Source of the DNA: Larix sibirica
Taxonomy: Eukaryota; Streptophyta; Pinopsida; Pinales; Pinaceae
Assembly: GCA_004151065.3 (NCBI GenBank)
Contig: NWUY0300006526.1
Location: forward strand, 140,414 to 151,808
Length of the DNA stretch: 11,395 bases
Direction of reading: 5' to 3'
The notes under the pieces are model-generated. The model saw only the letters and a program-made list of their open reading frames with translations, did no database searches and was not told the origin of the DNA. Made by a program: the position numbers and the translations under genes. Positions 8,160 through 11,395 of this stretch are shown here, piece by piece (position 1 is the first letter of the stretch; every line of letters begins with the position of its first letter).

Positions 8160-10440
8160 ATATGAAATAATGGTTGCTATTGTAGGTTGCTTGTCTTATT
8201 GTCAAACTTCAGTATATTTCACATAAATCAAAGAAGTCCAATTATTTCTTCCCCTTAATTTGATTATGTATAAATGAAGAGAAGGCTCTAATCTATACAT
8301 CCCCAGCTCTAAGTTTTGGATTCCACCTATTTTCTTCTTGCAAGAAGTAAAATTGATAGAGCTCACATAATAAATTCTTCTCATTGTCTGAAGAAACAAA
8401 GTACATGTTCACAAAATCATGGATGTTGTTAAGATCATATTTCTCTCATGTTGCCAATCTAGAAAGCCTCAATATAGCCCACTGTTCATGTAAAAAAACA
8501 TAATATACCATAGAGGGACACCTGCAAGATAGTACTTGTAAAGATATCCCACATGCCCTCCAAACCTCATATTGTTTAACTTTCAATTGATGTTTTACAT
8601 TCTACAATTTTGATTTCCATTTCTCCTCCTCATGCAAGTATTGACCCATCCAATTCTCATTCATCTTTTGAACATATTTCTTATATTGATCCATCTAGAT
8701 GATACCTAGGTCATAGAGTTCCTCTTTACCTTTCCAATGAAAAATGTTTACCTTTAAAGAGGCCAAGGCAAGTGTATTAGTTATGATATCATTTAAAATA
8801 TGATTAATGAAGTCTTGGGCTAATTCAATACTATCAGGGTTTGTTTTCAAAATCTCTTAGTCTTAATTATCAAGATAAATCCTTGTTCTACAACATCTTC
8901 TAAAACATCAAAGTTAGACTGTACTTCCCCCTCATTCTGTACCTTCATTTGCATCTCATACAATTTTATCTTGAGCCTTCGGTTTCAGTATTTTACCATT
9001 TGACTATGTTTAGACCACCTCATACCATGTTTTCTAAGTAGTTTGTTATGTGACTTTAATTGTTCATTTTCTCTCTTTAATTTGTTTCTTTGAACATTCA
9101 ATCTTTTGTTCTCTCCCTTTATATGTCTATCCAATATTTTTAATTGTGTGATTTATTCCCTCAATTTCTTAATTCTTCTAATTTTCTTTCTCAAAATTAA
9201 ATCATGTGAAATGGAAGAGAAAGAAGGTATCTCAAATGGAACCTATTTCATTTGATAATCATCTACGAAATCAGGGAAAACCATCACTATCTCTAGGAAC
9301 TCTTGATGTTCTAATTCTTCCACTAGAGGTTTTGAAGAATTGATTTCAGAGAACTTCGTCCTTGCCATTTGAGGAGGGTTTCCATGAAATACAACTAGGA
9401 TATTGTCATCCCCTTCGTCTGTGTCTTGAATTACATCATCTTCTATTGTATTTTTAACTTCGTCACCCTCTACGATTTCTGGTCCCTGAGATGCCATACT
9501 CCTTTTAATTATATGTTTTGTTGTCGAGGTTTCCACTGAAGATAAAACATTTTGTTTCCTCTACTCTATCGAAACCTACTTCCTTTATACCTATGGTGGA
9601 AAAGAGAATGACACCCTCTTTATTTGTTTCGACTTTGGGCTCTCGATGGTATGGGAAGTGGATGCTTCTTCACTAGTTTCTAGAGTCCCTATAACCAAAA
9701 CTTCTTGAAAACCCTTATGTACTAAAAACTCTTCCCATGTCAAATCATTTCTTCTTAATTTTTCCAAAATGAGTAATTTGACCAACCCATGCTTATATAA
9801 TCTTCTCTCTACATTCTTTGGATTGGTTTGAATGTGTGCAGCCATTTTTGTTAGCTCTTCCAAAGATAGAATGGAAGAATGATCAACTGCCCCTCTTTTA
9901 AATGTAACAATAAGCGAAAGTGGTACAAGTAGACAAAACCATACATCCCTTCACACATTATATACTTATGAATGAAGAACAAAACATATTTCCAAGGGCA
10001 AGTCATCCAATTTCTTCGTGCTCCTACCCTCCAATCAGGTTCTGATGTGTTTTTGTGCATAAACTACTTCTATACCCCTGATTCCATACTTTGATTATTG
10101 AACCATCTCTCTCTAATATGGGGTAGTCCTATATTGCAATGATGGAGGCTTCTGAAAATGGAATTAAAAATCCACCTATATTCTCATTATCTCCATCAAA
10201 ACTATCTGTAAATGCCATTGTTAATTTGTCATTGTGCTCGTCGAAATTCTCCAAGAAACTAACCCATATATTCTACTGGAAAATTCCTCTACACTCTGGG
10301 TTTCCTCTAATATGTTAGCACCTTTAGGATCATGGCGATTCACCCCTTTCTTCGGCACAATCATGTATCTGATACTGTGACAAAGATGTTTTTTTTCCCA
10401 ATTTCCCACTTGAACTTTTAACCAAGGTTTTCGAGTTCAT
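8160..10440 (-). pseudogene. Long pseudogene of an unrecognised, probably mobile-element-derived protein
   Basis: Read on the minus strand from an ATG at 10440, the sequence stays protein-like for about 2.2 kb but changes frame at least five times. Order: a basic N-terminus (MNSKTLVKSSSGKLGKKTS); YMIVPKKGVNRHDPKGANIL to 10221; FLENFDEHNDKLTMAFTDSF near 10,250-10,190; DWRVGARRNWMTCPWKYV, then YGFVYLYHFRLLLHLKEGQ, to the stop at 9851; a one-base shift to LTKMAAHIQTNPKNVERRLY (about 9,855) and NDLTWEEFLVHKGF; stops near 9591; an acidic part (EGDEVKNTIEDDVIQDTDEG, about 9,470-9,410) to the stop at 9243; a Lys/Glu-rich coiled coil; then near 8,822 another frame with WMGQYLHEEEKWKSKL, CPSMVYYVFLHEQW and ELYQFYFLQEENRW. 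The globular start plus coiled coil resembles gag-like or plant-mobile-domain-like ORFs of plant transposons, but this is inference. No zinc knuckle, protease or polymerase motif is seen. Confidence 0.55.
8960..9190 (-). other. Coiled-coil segment within the long pseudogene
   Basis: In the same frame as the acidic part, past the stop at 9243, the minus strand encodes LILRKKIRRIKKLRE, a stop, then ITQLKILDRHIKGENKRLNV and QRNKLKRENEQLKSHNKLL. Leucines and isoleucines recur at three- and four-residue steps among Lys, Arg, Glu and Asn, typical of a dimerising coiled coil. Two further stops follow within about 60 codons. Confidence 0.6.
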
Positions 10441-11280
10441 AATTGCAAGTTTCAAAGATAAGTGAATTATGAAATGAGATATGGCATGTTATATGTAAGT
10501 GGTAATTAAATGGTAATCAATAATATGCCACCCCTTCTAGTCATTTCAAAAACATTTATGATATTAAATGACATTTAATTTGTGATGATGGCAATGGTGC
10601 ATAAATCATAATTATGGTGGTAAGTTTGGAATAGAGGGGACATTTCATGATAGAAAGGATTGGTAATGTTACAAATAGGGTGGAGTGAATCAGGACATAG
10701 TATCATGGTATGGTTGGAGTAGTAAATATAATAATGATGATGGTATCAGGGGCCAATATTTTCATTATATATTAAGACTAATATTAAGATTAAGATCAGA
10801 TAATATTCAATAGGTAATAGCATGATGTTGAATTGTAATTTCCTAGTTTATTGATAAACCTAAATAAAAAACAAATTCAATCACCTACTTTACCAATTTG
10901 TCCCATGTTTGATCTAATGTCTTGAACCTTTTTCTGAAATGAATCTTGAAAGTTTGTAATTTGGGAATGAAGTTAAAATTGGACCTTAAAGTTTACAGCA
11001 ACGCAATCTTGGTAGAAGCTTCTATAGAAACTTATTTATGCATCATACTACAATATTTATTGAAACGAAGATAAAAATTCTGCATAATTTTGAAATTATG
11101 AGAACATGTTACAAGTTATTGCAGATATGGTAACAACTGCAAAATTCTAATCACTAAAATATTTGACAAAAACAGATTGCGTTATTTTGAACTTTATCTG
11201 CTAGAATTCTGGTTTTCAAACAAGGTTAATGTCCAACTACACCTTAAATAGGTTTTCACAACTAAGATTTATTTTTATCT
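10441..11280. other. AT-rich stretch upstream of the long pseudogene
   Basis: No open frame of note on either strand. If the pseudogene came from an LTR element, its leader, primer binding site and LTR should lie here on the minus strand, but I see no TGGTATCAGAG-type site in that orientation. A plus-strand TGGTATCAGGGGCC at 10741 is discussed under rejected items. Confidence 0.5.
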
Positions 11281-11349
11281 TTACTATTTTAATCTTTTTC
11301 TTTTTTCTTTTTATTTTTTGATTCTTTTATTATTATTATTATTATTATT
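11281..11349. repeat. Pyrimidine tract followed by ATT microsatellite
   Basis: A T/C-rich run with few purines (about 11,281-11,326) leads into seven to eight TTA/ATT units (11327-11349). The following 46 bases to the window end are purine-rich. Confidence 0.85.
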
Positions 11350-11395
11350 GGAAGAAGAAATAAAGCTTCAAGATGAGGTGGAAGCAAGTGGGTGA

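Noticed and set aside
8202-8399. 65-codon minus-strand ORF
   Set aside because: Another minus frame over the same bases (FVSSDNEKNLLCELYQFYFL) continues the protein-like pattern of the surrounding pseudogene; this ORF is its shadow.
10741-10754. Plus-strand TGGTATCAGGGGCC resembling an initiator-Met primer binding site
   Set aside because: Only the first nine bases match well. No LTR end in CA lies just upstream, and the nearby coding relic is on the other strand.
1-11395. CRISPR array, bacterial operon, tRNA or rRNA gene, or organelle DNA
   Set aside because: There are no regularly spaced short repeats, no long ORFs, no cloverleaf or rRNA-like blocks seen, and the retroelement content points to plant nuclear DNA.

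Overview
The window looks like intergenic DNA from a large, AT-rich plant nuclear genome. A conifer or other gymnosperm is my best guess, by inference from the type of retroelement and its heavy decay; no sequence feature proves the lineage. There is no rRNA, tRNA, CRISPR array, bacterial-style operon or intact long ORF. The recognisable protein-coding sequence is almost all on the minus strand and broken by stops and frameshifts.

Layout. (1) Positions 1 to about 3,850 hold the 5' part of a Ty3/gypsy-type LTR retrotransposon on the minus strand. A long LTR ends at 1762, followed (reading leftward) by an initiator-Met-type primer binding site, a leader, a gag reading frame from about 1555 with a Retrotrans_gag core and a degraded zinc knuckle, and a ruined aspartic protease core at the left edge. 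The rest of pol would lie outside the window. (2) Positions 3,979-4,465 carry a second, unidentified broken reading frame, interrupted by an AAAT microsatellite. A coding-like but unresolved stretch follows to about 4,900, then an isolated polypurine run near 4,980. (3) Positions 5,050-6,990 are AT-rich and without genes, apart from a diverged tandem repeat of about 190 bp (6,251-6,633) and a possible minus-strand core promoter near 6,010. (4) An 87-codon minus ORF (6,995-7,258) starts in a very good plant initiation context and may have a second exon at about 6,785-6,838. (5) Positions 8,160-10,440 hold a long minus-strand pseudogene in at least six frame segments: an N-terminal globular part, an acidic part, a Lys/Glu-rich coiled coil and a Trp/Tyr-rich C-terminal part. 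Related decay may continue to about 7,650. I do not recognise the family; a gag-like or other mobile-element ORF is the likeliest source. (6) Positions 10,441-11,395 are AT-rich, with pyrimidine and ATT repeats near the end.

Nothing here is a working multi-gene system. The window reads as a graveyard of retroelement remnants. The points most worth checking are the repeated unknown pseudogene family in part 5 and the possible two-exon gene fragment in part 4.
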